Shown here one piece after another: positions 50,365-62,119 of a stretch of 64,000 nucleotides of DNA (within the stretch, counting starts at the first letter, position 1; every line of letters begins with the position of its first letter). Source of the stretch: Deltaproteobacteria bacterium RBG_13_43_22 (lineage in GTDB: Bacteria; Desulfobacterota; RBG-13-43-22); NCBI GenBank assembly GCA_001797675.1, contig MGQB01000031.1:1-64000 (forward strand), read 5' to 3'. The notes below the pieces were generated by a model. The model worked only from the letters and a program-made list of their open reading frames with translations, made no database searches and had not been told where the DNA came from. The position numbers and the translations under genes are program-made.

Positions 50365-51582
50365 ATGGATGCCCTCGTGAACATTCTTGATTCATTTCAA
50401 AGCGGTTGGAAAGAAAAGAAATACGCAAAAGACTTCATCGCTATTCTCAAAGAGATCGTCATTCCAGGCTATCCCTATCTTGAATCAAAAATAGAAAACC
50501 ACAAGGCCGTTTTCACAAAAGAGTGGGATCCCTTATTTTCCGCCTTTAAAAGGGCGCATATTTTTGAGCAATTTGTACCCGTTGAGTTTGGAGGCCAAAA
50601 AACCTCCGAGTTGGAAATCTATTGCCTTATGGAACTGTTAGGCTACGCCTCCCCGGGTATAGGTATTATCTTCGTCTCCCACGGGCGGGCGATTGATATC
50701 GTCTGTCGGGGCAACGAAACCCAAAAAAAGGATTACCTTCCCCGGCTTATCGACGGGCATCTAGGAGCCATCGCTATGACCGAGGAAAAGGCCGGGTCCG
50801 ATGCCAGTGCTATCGGGCTGATGGCCAGGCAGGCGGATCATCACTTTCTGCTGAACGGTCAGAAAATATTTATTTCCAACAGCGGATTGGCCGAGATATA
50901 CAGCGTTCTGGTCAACACGAAAGGCACCAAAGGCCCGCGTTCTTTAAGCGTATTTATTGTAGAAAATAAAACTCCGGGTTTCTCAATAGAGGGACTTCCT
51001 GAAAAAGACGGCTTAAAGGTTTTACCTACCGGGCGTCTCATTTTTAAAGACACGCCCGTACCTTTGACGAACATGGTTGGAGAGGAAGGTGCGGGACTCC
51101 TCCTGACCCTTGGGGTCATAGATCAGGGAAGGATTCACATCGCCGGTATTTGCTGTGGGTTGGCTTACCGGATTTTCCGGGAACTTTATCAATATGCACA
51201 ACAAAGAAGGCAATTCGATCATCCCTTGACCAGCAGCCAGGACATCAGTTTCCAGATTGCCGCCATGTTTTCCAAAATAAATGCGGCCAGAGGGCTTTGT
51301 CTACAGGCCATAGAACAAGTCGGCAGTCCTTATTACCGGGTGTATTCCTCACAGGCCAAACTATTCGCCTCCCAGATGGTTATGGACGTAGCCTCCCGGG
51401 CTCAGGTATTGATGGGTGGAAGAGGTTACCTCAGAAATGATTTGATCAATCAGCTTGGTGCTGACGCCCGCGGCATGGAATACCTGGAGGGAACCTCGAA
51501 TGTTCAAAAGATGATTATCGCCAGTGAGTTATTTAAAATGTTCCAAAAAGAAAAAGAAGATCTGGGTAATCCCGGCTCATAG
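50365..51582 (+). CDS. Acyl-CoA dehydrogenase
   Basis: A 405-residue flavoprotein of the acyl-CoA dehydrogenase family, which forms an alpha-beta double bond in acyl-CoA and passes electrons to ETF. N-terminal helices, the central beta domain (AMTEEKAGSDASAIGLMARQ, ISNSGLAEIYSVLV) and the C-terminal helical bundle (VLMGGRGYLRNDLINQLGAD) are complete. The region of the catalytic Glu is MEYLEGTSNVQKM. It stands alone, with no ETF genes near, so substrate chain length is unknown. A GGGAG ribosome site precedes ATG 50365. Confidence 0.93.
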   Translation: MDALVNILDSFQSGWKEKKYAKDFIAILKEIVIPGYPYLESKIENHKAVFTKEWDPLFSAFKRAHIFEQFVPVEFGGQKTSELEIYCLMELLGYASPGIGIIFVSHGRAIDIVCRGNETQKKDYLPRLIDGHLGAIAMTEEKAGSDASAIGLMARQADHHFLLNGQKIFISNSGLAEIYSVLVNTKGTKGPRSLSVFIVENKTPGFSIEGLPEKDGLKVLPTGRLIFKDTPVPLTNMVGEEGAGLLLTLGVIDQGRIHIAGICCGLAYRIFRELYQYAQQRRQFDHPLTSSQDISFQIAAMFSKINAARGLCLQAIEQVGSPYYRVYSSQAKLFASQMVMDVASRAQVLMGGRGYLRNDLINQLGADARGMEYLEGTSNVQKMIIASELFKMFQKEKEDLGNPGS

Positions 51583-51603
51583 GATCTCTAAGGTGAAGTT
51601 CAG

Positions 51604-53316
51604 CTATTTTGGTTTAATCTGCAGACTGCGCAGGCGATTGACGGCCCCGGCGATTTCGAAGAGCCGGGGTTTGGTCAGGTTTCCGATTTTATAAGGCATC
51701 AGAAAATCCAATCCCTTTTCTTCGATCTCCACCAGGGCCTTCAGCAGACCTTCCTTGAGATGGGCACTGTTTTCCAAATACTTGGTTGCATAAAGGTGAA
51801 TAAACCGGCCGATGGCCCGGGTCTGTCCGGTTTCAACCAATTGTTCCAGAAACGACAGGTCAATGTCCTTTTCCCCGTAAACGAGGGTCTCCCGGCCCTT
51901 AGCTTCAATTCGGACCTCCCTGTTTCCCCGGCTGGGGTCAAAGCTTTCCGGCTTGGGCAGACGAGCGGTGATCTCTCCAAAGCCCTCTCCGCCTTCGGCA
52001 AGACGATGGCCCGGAAATTGTTGGGCGATCTCCCGGGTTCGGTCGGTCACACAAAAAGGACGGTAATTATTCATCCAGATCACCGTATCGGCGGCTTCGA
52101 AATAATCGCCTGATCCTCCCATGACCAAAATCGTGGAAATCCCCAGGTCCTGATAGAGCTGACGGACCTTGTCGACAAACGGGGTAATCGGCTCATGGGA
52201 CTTTTGCACCAGTTCCTGCATGCGCCGGTCCCGGATCATGAAGTTGGTGGCCGAAGTGTCCTCATCGATCAACAAAACCTTGGCCCCCAATTCCAGGGCT
52301 TCCATGATATTGGCGGCCTGGGAGGTGCTGCCGCTGGCATTGTCGGTACTGAAACGGAGCGTATCCCGCAGCAAGGGAAGGGATTTGATAAAAGGGCTGA
52401 TATTGACTTTTTCCACAAACCTTCCATCTTCGGCCCTGATCTTGACCGCCGACGCATCGGAGACCACGTATTCCCGACCGTCTCCCGGGATATGGCTGTA
52501 AATCCCCAATTCCAAGGCCCGCAGAAGGGTTGATTTGCCGTGAAAGCCTCCGCCGACGATCAGGGTAACCCCTTTGGGCAGTCCGAGGCCGTTCATCCTT
52601 CCTTTATGGGGGAGTTGAAGAGACATTGATAATTCCTGGGGAGGATAAAACGGAACCGGCCCCATGGCCAAGGGTCTGGAACTGATGCCGCTTTCTCTGG
52701 GCAGGATGGCCCCTTCGGGGACAAAGGCCACCAAATCTTTTTCATCCAGAGCGGTTCGCAGCCACTCCTGGTCTTCAAAGGCATCCACAAAATGCTTCAC
52801 TTCCAAACCCAGGTTAGGGAACTGAAAGACCCCCTGCTGAATGACCTTGGGCAGGTCTTCGAAAAAAATGGAAACAGCCTCCATTCCCTGGACGGTTCGC
52901 CCGGCAGCCGGCAGGCCGACAGTTAAACGCAGTTCCATGGTTTCCCCGTTTATGACAACGGCCGTTCGTTCCAAGATTTCCGGTCCTCCGGCTTCGATGC
53001 CGATCATTCCGCTTTTACCGGTTCCCCGTGGTTTGGAAGTCAGGTTCAAAATGGCTTGGTGGACCTGCCGACCTATAAAATCGCAAAAGGCAATGCGGCG
53101 GGTCTTGTTTTCCCAGAGATCGGAAAAAATTTTCCATTTCTTTAAGGAGATAACGGCACGGACCCGGGACGGCGGGGCAAAAGGGTCGGGTTGAACGCGA
53201 TCGACAGAGAGTTCATACTGGGAAAAAAGATAAAGACCTTCAATATCCTGGTAGGCCTTATAGCCTTTATCATGAATACGGAATAAGGTCTTTTTTAAGT
53301 CATCGGCTGATTTCAT
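51604..53316 (-). CDS. ABC-class ATPase (PF09818 type)
   Basis: A 570-residue cytoplasmic ATPase of the predicted ABC-class ATPase family. The Walker A lies in VTLIVGGGFHGKSTLLRALE, with a signature-like STDNASGSTSQAANIMEALE and Walker B VLLIDEDTSATNFMI. No membrane partner is present. ATG 53316 with AAGGAA upstream is the start; an upstream in-frame extension would read through the 121-bp repeat E and is not coding. The family has no firmly known function. Confidence 0.9.
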   Translation of the reverse strand: MKSADDLKKTLFRIHDKGYKAYQDIEGLYLFSQYELSVDRVQPDPFAPPSRVRAVISLKKWKIFSDLWENKTRRIAFCDFIGRQVHQAILNLTSKPRGTGKSGMIGIEAGGPEILERTAVVINGETMELRLTVGLPAAGRTVQGMEAVSIFFEDLPKVIQQGVFQFPNLGLEVKHFVDAFEDQEWLRTALDEKDLVAFVPEGAILPRESGISSRPLAMGPVPFYPPQELSMSLQLPHKGRMNGLGLPKGVTLIVGGGFHGKSTLLRALELGIYSHIPGDGREYVVSDASAVKIRAEDGRFVEKVNISPFIKSLPLLRDTLRFSTDNASGSTSQAANIMEALELGAKVLLIDEDTSATNFMIRDRRMQELVQKSHEPITPFVDKVRQLYQDLGISTILVMGGSGDYFEAADTVIWMNNYRPFCVTDRTREIAQQFPGHRLAEGGEGFGEITARLPKPESFDPSRGNREVRIEAKGRETLVYGEKDIDLSFLEQLVETGQTRAIGRFIHLYATKYLENSAHLKEGLLKALVEIEEKGLDFLMPYKIGNLTKPRLFEIAGAVNRLRSLQIKPK

Positions 53317-53339
53317 GAGATAATTCCTTTTTAATTTCT

Positions 53340-53460
53340 TTGAACAGGAATAGCGAGCGCATTCCCCGCAGCTTGCTGCGTGGGTTAGCGAGCGAACTAC
53401 AACAAATAAACCCTTTCCTTGCCTGGAAGATTCCCTGCACCTTGGTGCAGGGAGCTTCAA
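53340..53460. repeat. 121-bp repeat E, copy 2
   Basis: Identical to 44504-44624. It lies 24 bases upstream of the ABC-class ATPase start, where it could act on expression of that gene. Confidence 0.8.
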
Positions 53461-53585
53461 AAATATCAAAAATTATTTTGGGTGTCATTAAAGAAATAGA
53501 CCACTTTTCTTTTTCTCCTTATCCGCTCTTTCGATGTATCTTATAATCTATTAAGTTTAAAGGGAATTCTTGGCAAAGCAGAATA

Positions 53586-53717
53586 ATGAACAGAAGCAAA
53601 CTGGATTCCAACCAAGAACACTTCCAGGAGTCCTTAAACCATTACGAGAGTATTTTGATCATCTTAGACCGATTTGAACTCGATCTTCCCTATGACGACA
53701 ATTATTTGTCTTATTAA
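53586..53717 (+). CDS. Possible 43-residue small protein
   Basis: ATG 53586 to TAA 53715 reads MNRSKLDSNQEHFQESLNHY followed by ESILIILDRFELDLPYDD. Composition is protein-like and acidic, but the ribosome site is weak and no family is known. The rest of 53461-53854 is AT-rich. Confidence 0.25.
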   Translation: MNRSKLDSNQEHFQESLNHYESILIILDRFELDLPYDDNYLSY

Positions 53718-53854
53718 TAAATAATATAATAATTATTAATTGGACAAATGATTATCCTTCCCTTATTCTCCGCACATCTTTGATCTTGAATTAAAGAAGG
53801 GGTTCTGTTAAAGATTCAACAACGTATAGCCTTTGAGCAGGTTGTAAAGAACTA

Positions 53855-54760
53855 TTGGAAAAAATTGCTTCCATCGATATCGGTTCCAATACCTTACGAT
53901 TATTGCTGGCCGAAAAAACAGGGGAAAAGTTTCGAGCACTTTTTCGGGATCGGGAGATCGTCCGATTAGGGCGTAACTTTTATCCTGACCGTCTTCTATC
54001 CGCCCAAGCTATAAAAGCAGCCCTCATGGTCTTGAAACGGTTTAAGGTCAGAGCCGAACATGAAGGGGTGGCTCAATTCAGGGTTGTCGGTACCGGGGTG
54101 CTGCGAGAAGCAGAAAACGCCCTGTTTTTTATAGACCAAGTAACCAGGGAAACCGGGGTATTGGTCAATATTATCCATGGCCTTGAAGAAGCCCGCATTA
54201 TGGCTAAAGGAGTTCTTTCTATATTTCCTTCGACTTACGGAAAAACCGTTATTTTTGACCTGGGCGGCGGAAGCACCGAGTTTGTTTTTATGAACGATGG
54301 TAAAATGGATGAGAGGATCAGTTTGCCTCTCGGGGTAGTGGGATTGACCGAAAAATTTTTAATTTCTAATCCTCCACGATCCAATGAATTGGAATCACTT
54401 AGAGTTCATTGCCAAAATATTTTAAAGAAAAATTTGGCAAAGAATGATAGAATTAATAATATAATCGGAACAGCAGGTACTGTGACCACTTTGGCCGCTA
54501 TAGCCAAAAACCTTATCGTTTATGATCCGGATCAGATCAACGGGACGGTACTGACCAAAGAAACCCTTGTTGAATTATCAAATAAAATCTTATCCCTGTC
54601 CTTTGATCAAAGGGCCGAATTGAAAGGTTTGGAACCGGAAAGGTCCGATATCATCGGGGCCGGGATCTTGCTGGTTTTGGAGATTATGATTTATTTTTCC
54701 CAGACAGTCCTTTTGGTCAGTGATGCCGGGCTGTTGGAGGGATTGATTCTGGATGCCTGA
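53855..54760 (+). CDS. Ppx/GppA family phosphatase
   Basis: A 301-residue ASKHA-fold phosphatase, acting on polyphosphate or pppGpp. Motifs: IASIDIGSNTLRLLLAE, VVGTGVLREAENA, VIFDLGGGSTEFVFM, LPLGVVGLTEKF and IGTAGTVTTLAAI. It is the short form without the C-terminal HD domain. TTG 53855 is the only start that keeps the first strand intact, with a weak ribosome site. It lies before guaB on the same strand, 141 bases apart, separated by word repeats. Confidence 0.9.
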   Translation: MEKIASIDIGSNTLRLLLAEKTGEKFRALFRDREIVRLGRNFYPDRLLSAQAIKAALMVLKRFKVRAEHEGVAQFRVVGTGVLREAENALFFIDQVTRETGVLVNIIHGLEEARIMAKGVLSIFPSTYGKTVIFDLGGGSTEFVFMNDGKMDERISLPLGVVGLTEKFLISNPPRSNELESLRVHCQNILKKNLAKNDRINNIIGTAGTVTTLAAIAKNLIVYDPDQINGTVLTKETLVELSNKILSLSFDQRAELKGLEPERSDIIGAGILLVLEIMIYFSQTVLLVSDAGLLEGLILDA

Positions 54761-54769
54761 TTCGTTTCG

Positions 54770-54836
54770 GGTCGCGGGTTGCGGGTTGAATACTTACTGG
54801 GCCGAGTTTAAAAAACCCGTAACTCGTAACTCGCAA
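54770..54836. repeat. GTTGCGGGTT word repeats, inverted pair
   Basis: GGGTCGCGGGTTGCGGGTT and AACCCGTAACTCGTAACTCG are a degenerate inverted pair in the spacer before guaB. The same word type recurs at 62120-62206. Confidence 0.55.
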
Positions 54837-54889
54837 CAACCAACAATAGTTCACCAGAAAACCCTGGTTTTTTAAAAGTTACTTTGTGA

Positions 54890-56371
<1,482 letters not shown>

Positions 56372-56377
56372 AAAAAA

Positions 56378-56408
56378 ACGTTCGTCGTTCAGCGTTCGTC
56401 GTTCGTCG
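56378..56408 (+). repeat. GTTCGTCGTTC repeat, left arm
   Basis: ACGTTCGTCGTTCAGCGTTC and GTCGTTCGTCG lie just after the guaB stop and are complementary to the right arm at 56776-56793. Confidence 0.6.
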
Positions 56409-56420
56409 AAATAAGGGTTG

Positions 56421-56834
56421 ATGAAAGAAGAAATTTTTGAATTTGAAAAATTGAAGGTCTATCAGAAGTCTTTGGAATTTGTCGATAAGGTTTATGTATT
56501 AACCAGAACATTTCCTAAAGAAGAAAGATTTGGCCTGATAGATCAATTTAGAAGGGCTTCCGTTTCTATCGCACTTAATATAGCAGAGGGAAGCGGCGGC
56601 ACGAAAACAGAATTCAAACATTTTTTAATAATTGCCAGACGCTCCATAAGAGAATGTGTGGCTGTCTTAGAGGTTTCTTTTCGCCAAGAGTATGTAACTC
56701 CCGAAATCAAACAAAAACTTAGATCCGATTGTGCCGATATGTCAAAAATGATAACCGGACTATTTAAATCTTTATCGCCGAACGACGAACGCCTTAAAAG
56801 GTACCCATGGACATTCACAGTCAAAGAGTTCTGA
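56421..56834 (+). CDS. Four-helix bundle protein (S23 / avd-like)
   Basis: A protein of about 137 residues with the four-helix-bundle S23 fold: [75 protein letters not shown]. The family is known from intervening sequences in 23S rRNA and from diversity-generating retroelements (Avd). The body ends near residue 117; the remaining residues are read through the right inverted arm and past the guaA start. ATG 56421, with AAGGG upstream. It sits inside an inverted repeat pair between guaB and guaA. Confidence 0.82.
   Translation: MKEEIFEFEKLKVYQKSLEFVDKVYVLTRTFPKEERFGLIDQFRRASVSIALNIAEGSGGTKTEFKHFLIIARRSIRECVAVLEVSFRQEYVTPEIKQKLRSDCADMSKMITGLFKSLSPNDERLKRYPWTFTVKEF
56776..56793 (-). repeat. GTTCGTCGTTC repeat, right arm
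   Basis: CGCCGAACGACGAACGCC, the complement of the left arm words at 56378-56408, lies 14 bases before the guaA start codon. Confidence 0.6.
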
Positions 56835-58366
56835 TCCTGGATTTTGGGTCTCAGACGACCCAGCTTATCGCCCGCCGGATCCGGGAAGCCAGGGTTTATT
56901 GCGAGATCCATCCTTTTAACTGGCCCTTGGAAAAAATCAAGGCTTTTTCCCCCCAGGGGATCATCCTTTCCGGAAGTCCGGCCAGTGTTTATGATCCCAA
57001 GGCCCCGGGTCCGGATCCCAAAATTTTGAATTTAGGGGTGCCGGTGCTGGGGATTTGTTATGGGATGCAGTGGATTACCCATCATTTGAAAGGCCGGGTG
57101 GGCCGCTCCAACAAAAGGGAATACGGCCGGGTGGAACTCGGTTTCCTGGATTTTCAGGACCTGTTTTTCGGACTCGACAAAGGAGGAAAAAACCAAGGCC
57201 GGATTGTCTGGATGAGTCATGGGGACCGAATCGAACACCTTCCGAAAGGGTTTAAAGCGATTGCCCAAAGCCATAATGCCCCGGTGGCGGCCATGTGCAA
57301 CCGGCAACATACCATCTTCGGAGTCCAGTTTCATCCGGAAGTGGTCCATACCCCGGCCGGACACCGTATCCTGAAAAATTTTCTTTTTAAGGTCTGCCGT
57401 CTGAAACCGCTATGGACCCCCAGTTCTTTTATTAAACAGACCATCGTCTCTGTCCAAGAAGAGGTTGGGAAGGACAAGATCATCTGCGCCCTTTCCGGCG
57501 GGGTGGATTCCTCGGTAGTGGCCGTTCTGCTCCATCGGGCCATTGGAAAACAGTTGACCTGTATCTTTGTTAATAACGGGGTTTTGCGCAGCGGTGAGGC
57601 CGAGAAAGTAATCCGGCTGTTTCGGGGTCATTTTCATATCCCCTTGGTTTATGTGGATGCATCACAATCTTTTCTCAAAAAGCTCAAGGGAATAATTGAC
57701 CCGGAAAAAAAACGGACCGCCATCGGACATGAATTTATCCGCATCTTTGAGGCCGAAGCCAAGAAGATCGGACCGGTCCGTTTTTTGGCCCAGGGGACCC
57801 TTTATCCGGACGTCATCGAATCGGTTTCTTTCAAAGGGCCTTCGGCGACCATCAAAACCCACCATAATGTGGGGGGCCTTCCAGCCCGGATGAAGTTAAA
57901 GCTGATCGAACCCTTGCGGGAATTATTCAAGGATGAAGTACGGGAAGTGGGCCGCAGTCTCGGCCTGCCCGAAGAGATCGTCAGCCGCCAACCTTTTCCC
58001 GGGCCGGGATTGGCTATCCGCATCCTGGGAGAGGTGACCGAAACCCGTTTAGATATCCTTCGTCGGGCCGACACCATTGTCTGGGAAGAAATGCGAAAGG
58101 CTGATTTATATACCAAGGTCTGGCAGTCTTTTGCCGTTTTGCTGCCTATTAAGACCGTGGGCGTTATGGGGGACGAGCGGACTTACGAGAATGTCATCGC
58201 CCTGCGTATCGTAGACAGTCTGGATGCCATGACTGCGGATTGGAGCCGTATCCCATACAACCTCCTGGGCCAACTATCCAACCGGATTATCAATGAGGTT
58301 AAAGGGGTCAATCGTGTTGTCCTGGATATTTCTTCCAAACCCCCAAGTACGATTGAATGGGAATAA
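56807..58366 (+). CDS. guaA: GMP synthase (glutamine-hydrolysing)
   Basis: Converts XMP, ATP and glutamine to GMP. The 519-residue protein has the class I glutamine amidotransferase domain first (about 8-195: GSPASVYDP, catalytic Cys in [11 protein letters not shown], His-Glu in FHPEVVHTP). The ATP pyrophosphatase domain follows ([15 protein letters not shown]) and then the dimerisation domain ([34 protein letters not shown]). ATG 56807 overlaps the read-through end of the S23 gene by 28 bases, and the ribosome site is embedded in the repeat. Confidence 0.97.
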   Translation: MDIHSQRVLILDFGSQTTQLIARRIREARVYCEIHPFNWPLEKIKAFSPQGIILSGSPASVYDPKAPGPDPKILNLGVPVLGICYGMQWITHHLKGRVGRSNKREYGRVELGFLDFQDLFFGLDKGGKNQGRIVWMSHGDRIEHLPKGFKAIAQSHNAPVAAMCNRQHTIFGVQFHPEVVHTPAGHRILKNFLFKVCRLKPLWTPSSFIKQTIVSVQEEVGKDKIICALSGGVDSSVVAVLLHRAIGKQLTCIFVNNGVLRSGEAEKVIRLFRGHFHIPLVYVDASQSFLKKLKGIIDPEKKRTAIGHEFIRIFEAEAKKIGPVRFLAQGTLYPDVIESVSFKGPSATIKTHHNVGGLPARMKLKLIEPLRELFKDEVREVGRSLGLPEEIVSRQPFPGPGLAIRILGEVTETRLDILRRADTIVWEEMRKADLYTKVWQSFAVLLPIKTVGVMGDERTYENVIALRIVDSLDAMTADWSRIPYNLLGQLSNRIINEVKGVNRVVLDISSKPPSTIEWE

Positions 58367-58378
58367 AATGATGGCCGA

Positions 58379-58575
58379 TTCTGGATACTGGATACTCGAT
58401 ACTGGATGAAAGATGAATGATGCCGGATGCGAATTCTTTAAGTGCGGATTTCGGATTGCGGAATTAAAAACGAAAAAAGATGGGAAACCCAACGGATGAC
58501 GGATAGTCAATTTCATTATCGAGCATCCAGTATCTGTTTTTTTACTTTTAACTTTGAATCTTGAACTTTTAACTT
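58379..58575. repeat. Word repeats before dnaE
   Basis: TTCTGGATACTGGATACTCG, its reverse form GAGCATCCAGTATCTG and AACTTTGAAT/CTTTTAACTTTGAAC tandem words fill the guaA-dnaE spacer. The word type differs from the other spacers. Confidence 0.5.
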
Positions 58576-58587
58576 TGAACGGCTGCT

Positions 58588-61500
58588 ATGCCCCACGCTT
58601 CTTTTGTACATCTTCATCTCCATACCCAGTATAGTCTGCTGGATGGAGAGATCCGGCTTAAAGAGCTGTTTGAAAAGGCCCAGGCCTTCAAACTGCCGGC
58701 CGTTGCCATGACCGATCACGGAAACCTGTTCGGTATGGTGGAATTTTATAAACAGGCTCAAAAACATGGGCTTAAACCCATCATCGGCTGTGAAGTCTAT
58801 GTGGCCCCGGAAAGCCGGCGGCAAAAAGAATCCCATCCCCATCAGGAAAACGCCTTTCACTTGGTCCTGCTTTGTAAAAATGAAAAGGGCTATCGCAACT
58901 TGGTCAAACTAGTCACCCAGGCCTATTTTGAAGGGTTTTATTACAAACCACGGATCGACCGGGAGCTATTGAGGGAATATCACAAAGGCCTGATCGCCAT
59001 GACGGCCTGTCTGCATGGAGAAATTCCTTCCTATCTGCTTAAAAACAATTTTGAACGGGCCTTGAAAACCGCCCGGGAATTGTCCGAAATTTTTGATCAG
59101 GATCGGTTTTACCTGGAACTTCAGAAAAACGATATTCCGGAGCAGGAAATCGTCAACCAAGGCTTACTGGAAATCCATCAGCAATTGGGCATCCCCATTG
59201 TGGCCACCAATGACTGCCATTATCTGACCCAGGAGGAGGCCAAGGCCCATGACGTGTTACTTTGTATCCAGACCGGAAAAACCGTAGACGATCCGAACCG
59301 ATTGCGTTTTTCCACCAATCAACTCTATTTCAAGTCCCCTGAAGAGATGACCATGCTCTTTGCCGATCTGCCGGAGGCCATAGAAAATACTTTGCACATT
59401 GCCGATCGATGCAATTTGGAACTGACTTTCGGCCATTCGTATCTCCCCCGCTATCCCCTGCCGCAAGAAGAGACTATGGACGGTCGTCTCAAAAAGGAGG
59501 CCCGGTCCGGTCTGGAAGAAAGGCTGGCGGTGAAGGCACAACTGAATCCAGCCTTCCCGCCGTCCCGTTATAAAGAATACCGGGATCGTCTGGAAAAAGA
59601 ACTGTCGGTAATCACCTCAACAGGTTTTTCCGGATATTTTCTGGTGGTGTCCGATTACGTACGTTTTGCCAAGGGAAAAGGGATCCCGGTCGGACCGGGT
59701 CGGGGGTCCGGGGCCGGGAGCCTGGTAGCCTTTTCCGTAAAGATCACCGATATCGATCCGTTGGATTATGGGTTGATTTTCGAACGCTTCCTGAATATGG
59801 AACGGAAGGAACTGCCGGATATAGACGTGGATTTTTGTGTGGAACGCCGGGACGAGGTTTTAAAATACATTACCGAAAAATACGGCCAGGAATATGTGGC
59901 TCAGATCATCACCTTCGGTAAGATGCAAGCCCGTGCGGTCATTCGGGATGTGGGAAGGGCTTTGAATATCCCTTACGGTGAAGTGGATAAGATCGCCAAA
60001 CTGATACCCTCCGTATTGAACATTACCTTAAGTGAGGCCCTGGATATGGAGCCCCGCCTAAAGGAACTCAAGGAATCCGATCCGAACATCAAAGAACTGC
60101 TGACTATTGCCGAGGCCCTGGAAGGTCTGCCCCGGCATGCCTCCACCCATGCCGCCGGGGTGGTTATCTCCCCTCATCCGATTACCGAAACCGTTCCCTT
60201 GTATAAAGGCCCCAAGGGAGAAACCCTGACCCAATATGAAATGAAATCGGTCCAGGAAATGGGGTTGATCAAGTTTGATCTCCTGGGGCTGAACAACCTG
60301 ACCATCATTGAGTATACTTTGAGGGCCATAGAACGGACCCATGGTCAATCCGTTGATCTGTCTCTGATCCCTCTGGATGATCCGGCCACTTATGAATTGT
60401 TGGGCCGGGGGGACACCACCGGTGTGTTTCAATTGGAAAGTTCGGGCATGAAAGACTTGCTGATCAGGAGTAAACCCCAAAACTTTGAAGACCTCATCGC
60501 CCTTAATGCCCTTTACAGGCCCGGACCTTTAAAAAGCGGTATGGTCGATGATTATGTCAGGAGAAAACATAGGGAAGTGCCTGTTGCCTACCCTCATCCG
60601 CTTCTGGAAGAGGTATTGAAAGAAACCATGGGGATCATCGTCTATCAGGAGCAAGTCATGCAGATCGCCGCGCTAATGGCTGATTATTCCATGGGAGAAG
60701 CCGACACCCTGCGAAAGGCCATGGGCAAGAAAATCCCTGAAGTCATGGCCCAGCAGCGAAGCCGTTTTCTGGAAGGGACCAAAAAGAGGCGAATCGATCA
60801 AAAGAAGGCCGATGACATTTTTGACAAAATGGAAACCTTCGGTGGTTACGGATTCAATAAATCCCACAGTGCCGCTTATGCCTTGATCACCTACCAGACT
60901 GCTTATCTGAAGGCCCATTATCCGTTGGATTTCATGGTTGCCCTGATGACCAGCAAAATGGGTAATTCTGCGGAAGTAACCAAGTGTATCGCCGAATGTC
61001 GGGAAAAAGGGATTGTGGTCCTCCCCCCGGATGTGAACCTGAGTCACCTGGATTTTAAGGTGGTCGAAGACAAGATCCGTTTCGGGCTGGCCGCAGTAAA
61101 AAATGTCGGGGCCGGAGCCATAGAGTCCATCCTGGAAGCCAGGGATAAGGGCGGGGAGTTTAAATCCCTGATTGATTTTTGCCGGGGGGTGGATCTGCGC
61201 CGGGTGAACCGGCGGGTGGCGGAGAGCCTGATCAAATGCGGAGCCTTTGATTCCCTGGGAGTGGCGAGAGCCAGGCTGATGGCCTTTTTACCCGAAGCCC
61301 TGGATTTAGGACAACAACGTCAAAAGGAGCAGTCCGAAAACCAGTTCAGCCTTTTTGCCATGGCCGGAGATTCGGGTTTAACCCGACCCGAAATAGAACC
61401 CCCTTTGGTTGAAGAATGGAGAGAAAGTCAAAAACTTTCCTATGAAAAAGAAATTCTGGGTTTTTATATTACCGGTCATCCGTTGACCCGCTATGCCGAG

Positions 61501-62061
61501 ACCCTGCAAGACCTGAAAACAACGGACATCCAATCCTTGTCCGAATTGGAAGATAAAGGTAATGTACGGATAGCCGGTATGGTAGCGGCTTTGAAAGAGA
61601 TTAATAGTAAAAAAGGGGAGCGAATGGCCTTTGCCACGATTGAAGATTTGACCGGTTCCTGTGAAATCATTGTTTTTTCGGATCCCTATCGCAAATGTTC
61701 CCAAATATTGAAAGAAGAAGTTCCCTTGTGGGTGACCGGTATTATTTCCAAGGATGAAAAAGGGATCAAGGTGATTGCCAATGAGGTACTCCCGTTGGCC
61801 GAGGCTGAAGAAAAAATGGCCCAGCATGCTGTTCTTAAGATAGCGGTTACCGGCCTTAGCCGGGATCAGATTTTACAGCTAAAGGCTTTTTTAAAAGATC
61901 ATACCGGTTCCTGCCCGGTCCAGATCTGCGCCTGCCTGCCTGACAAAAGCCAGGTCCTTTTAAGTCTTCCGGAAACCGGAAATATCCGTCCCTCATCAAA
62001 GCTGAGAAGAGAACTTAAAGGACTCTCCTGCAATCCTGTTCTGGAAGTGGTGTATTCGTAA
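58588..62061 (+). CDS. dnaE: DNA polymerase III alpha subunit
   Basis: The replicative polymerase. Full length at 1157 residues. The N-terminal PHP domain starts FVHLHLHTQYSLLDG; the metal-binding active-site region includes GPGRGSGAGSLVAF and PDIDVDFCVERR with its catalytic aspartates. Fingers (MGKKIPEVMAQQRSRF, GGYGFNKSHSAAYALI), helix-hairpin-helix and an OB fold (VRIAGMVAALKEINSKKGER) follow. ATG 58588, with a poor ribosome site. Co-oriented with guaB and guaA. Confidence 0.97.
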   Translation: MPHASFVHLHLHTQYSLLDGEIRLKELFEKAQAFKLPAVAMTDHGNLFGMVEFYKQAQKHGLKPIIGCEVYVAPESRRQKESHPHQENAFHLVLLCKNEKGYRNLVKLVTQAYFEGFYYKPRIDRELLREYHKGLIAMTACLHGEIPSYLLKNNFERALKTARELSEIFDQDRFYLELQKNDIPEQEIVNQGLLEIHQQLGIPIVATNDCHYLTQEEAKAHDVLLCIQTGKTVDDPNRLRFSTNQLYFKSPEEMTMLFADLPEAIENTLHIADRCNLELTFGHSYLPRYPLPQEETMDGRLKKEARSGLEERLAVKAQLNPAFPPSRYKEYRDRLEKELSVITSTGFSGYFLVVSDYVRFAKGKGIPVGPGRGSGAGSLVAFSVKITDIDPLDYGLIFERFLNMERKELPDIDVDFCVERRDEVLKYITEKYGQEYVAQIITFGKMQARAVIRDVGRALNIPYGEVDKIAKLIPSVLNITLSEALDMEPRLKELKESDPNIKELLTIAEALEGLPRHASTHAAGVVISPHPITETVPLYKGPKGETLTQYEMKSVQEMGLIKFDLLGLNNLTIIEYTLRAIERTHGQSVDLSLIPLDDPATYELLGRGDTTGVFQLESSGMKDLLIRSKPQNFEDLIALNALYRPGPLKSGMVDDYVRRKHREVPVAYPHPLLEEVLKETMGIIVYQEQVMQIAALMADYSMGEADTLRKAMGKKIPEVMAQQRSRFLEGTKKRRIDQKKADDIFDKMETFGGYGFNKSHSAAYALITYQTAYLKAHYPLDFMVALMTSKMGNSAEVTKCIAECREKGIVVLPPDVNLSHLDFKVVEDKIRFGLAAVKNVGAGAIESILEARDKGGEFKSLIDFCRGVDLRRVNRRVAESLIKCGAFDSLGVARARLMAFLPEALDLGQQRQKEQSENQFSLFAMAGDSGLTRPEIEPPLVEEWRESQKLSYEKEILGFYITGHPLTRYAETLQDLKTTDIQSLSELEDKGNVRIAGMVAALKEINSKKGERMAFATIEDLTGSCEIIVFSDPYRKCSQILKEEVPLWVTGIISKDEKGIKVIANEVLPLAEAEEKMAQHAVLKIAVTGLSRDQILQLKAFLKDHTGSCPVQICACLPDKSQVLLSLPETGNIRPSSKLRRELKGLSCNPVLEVVYS

Positions 62062-62119
62062 TAGATTTTTTCAGTTTTTTGTCCTCTTCTTGGAGATTCT
62101 CAGGCTAGATCATATAAAG

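Noticed and set aside
53317-53469. N-terminal extension of the ABC-class ATPase to 53469
   Set aside because: The added residues are translated from the 121-bp repeat that also occurs at 44504, and ATG 53316 has a good ribosome site.
56421-56834. Diversity-generating retroelement suggested by the Avd-like gene
   Set aside because: No reverse transcriptase, template repeat or variable repeat is in the neighbourhood; the gene sits between guaB and guaA.
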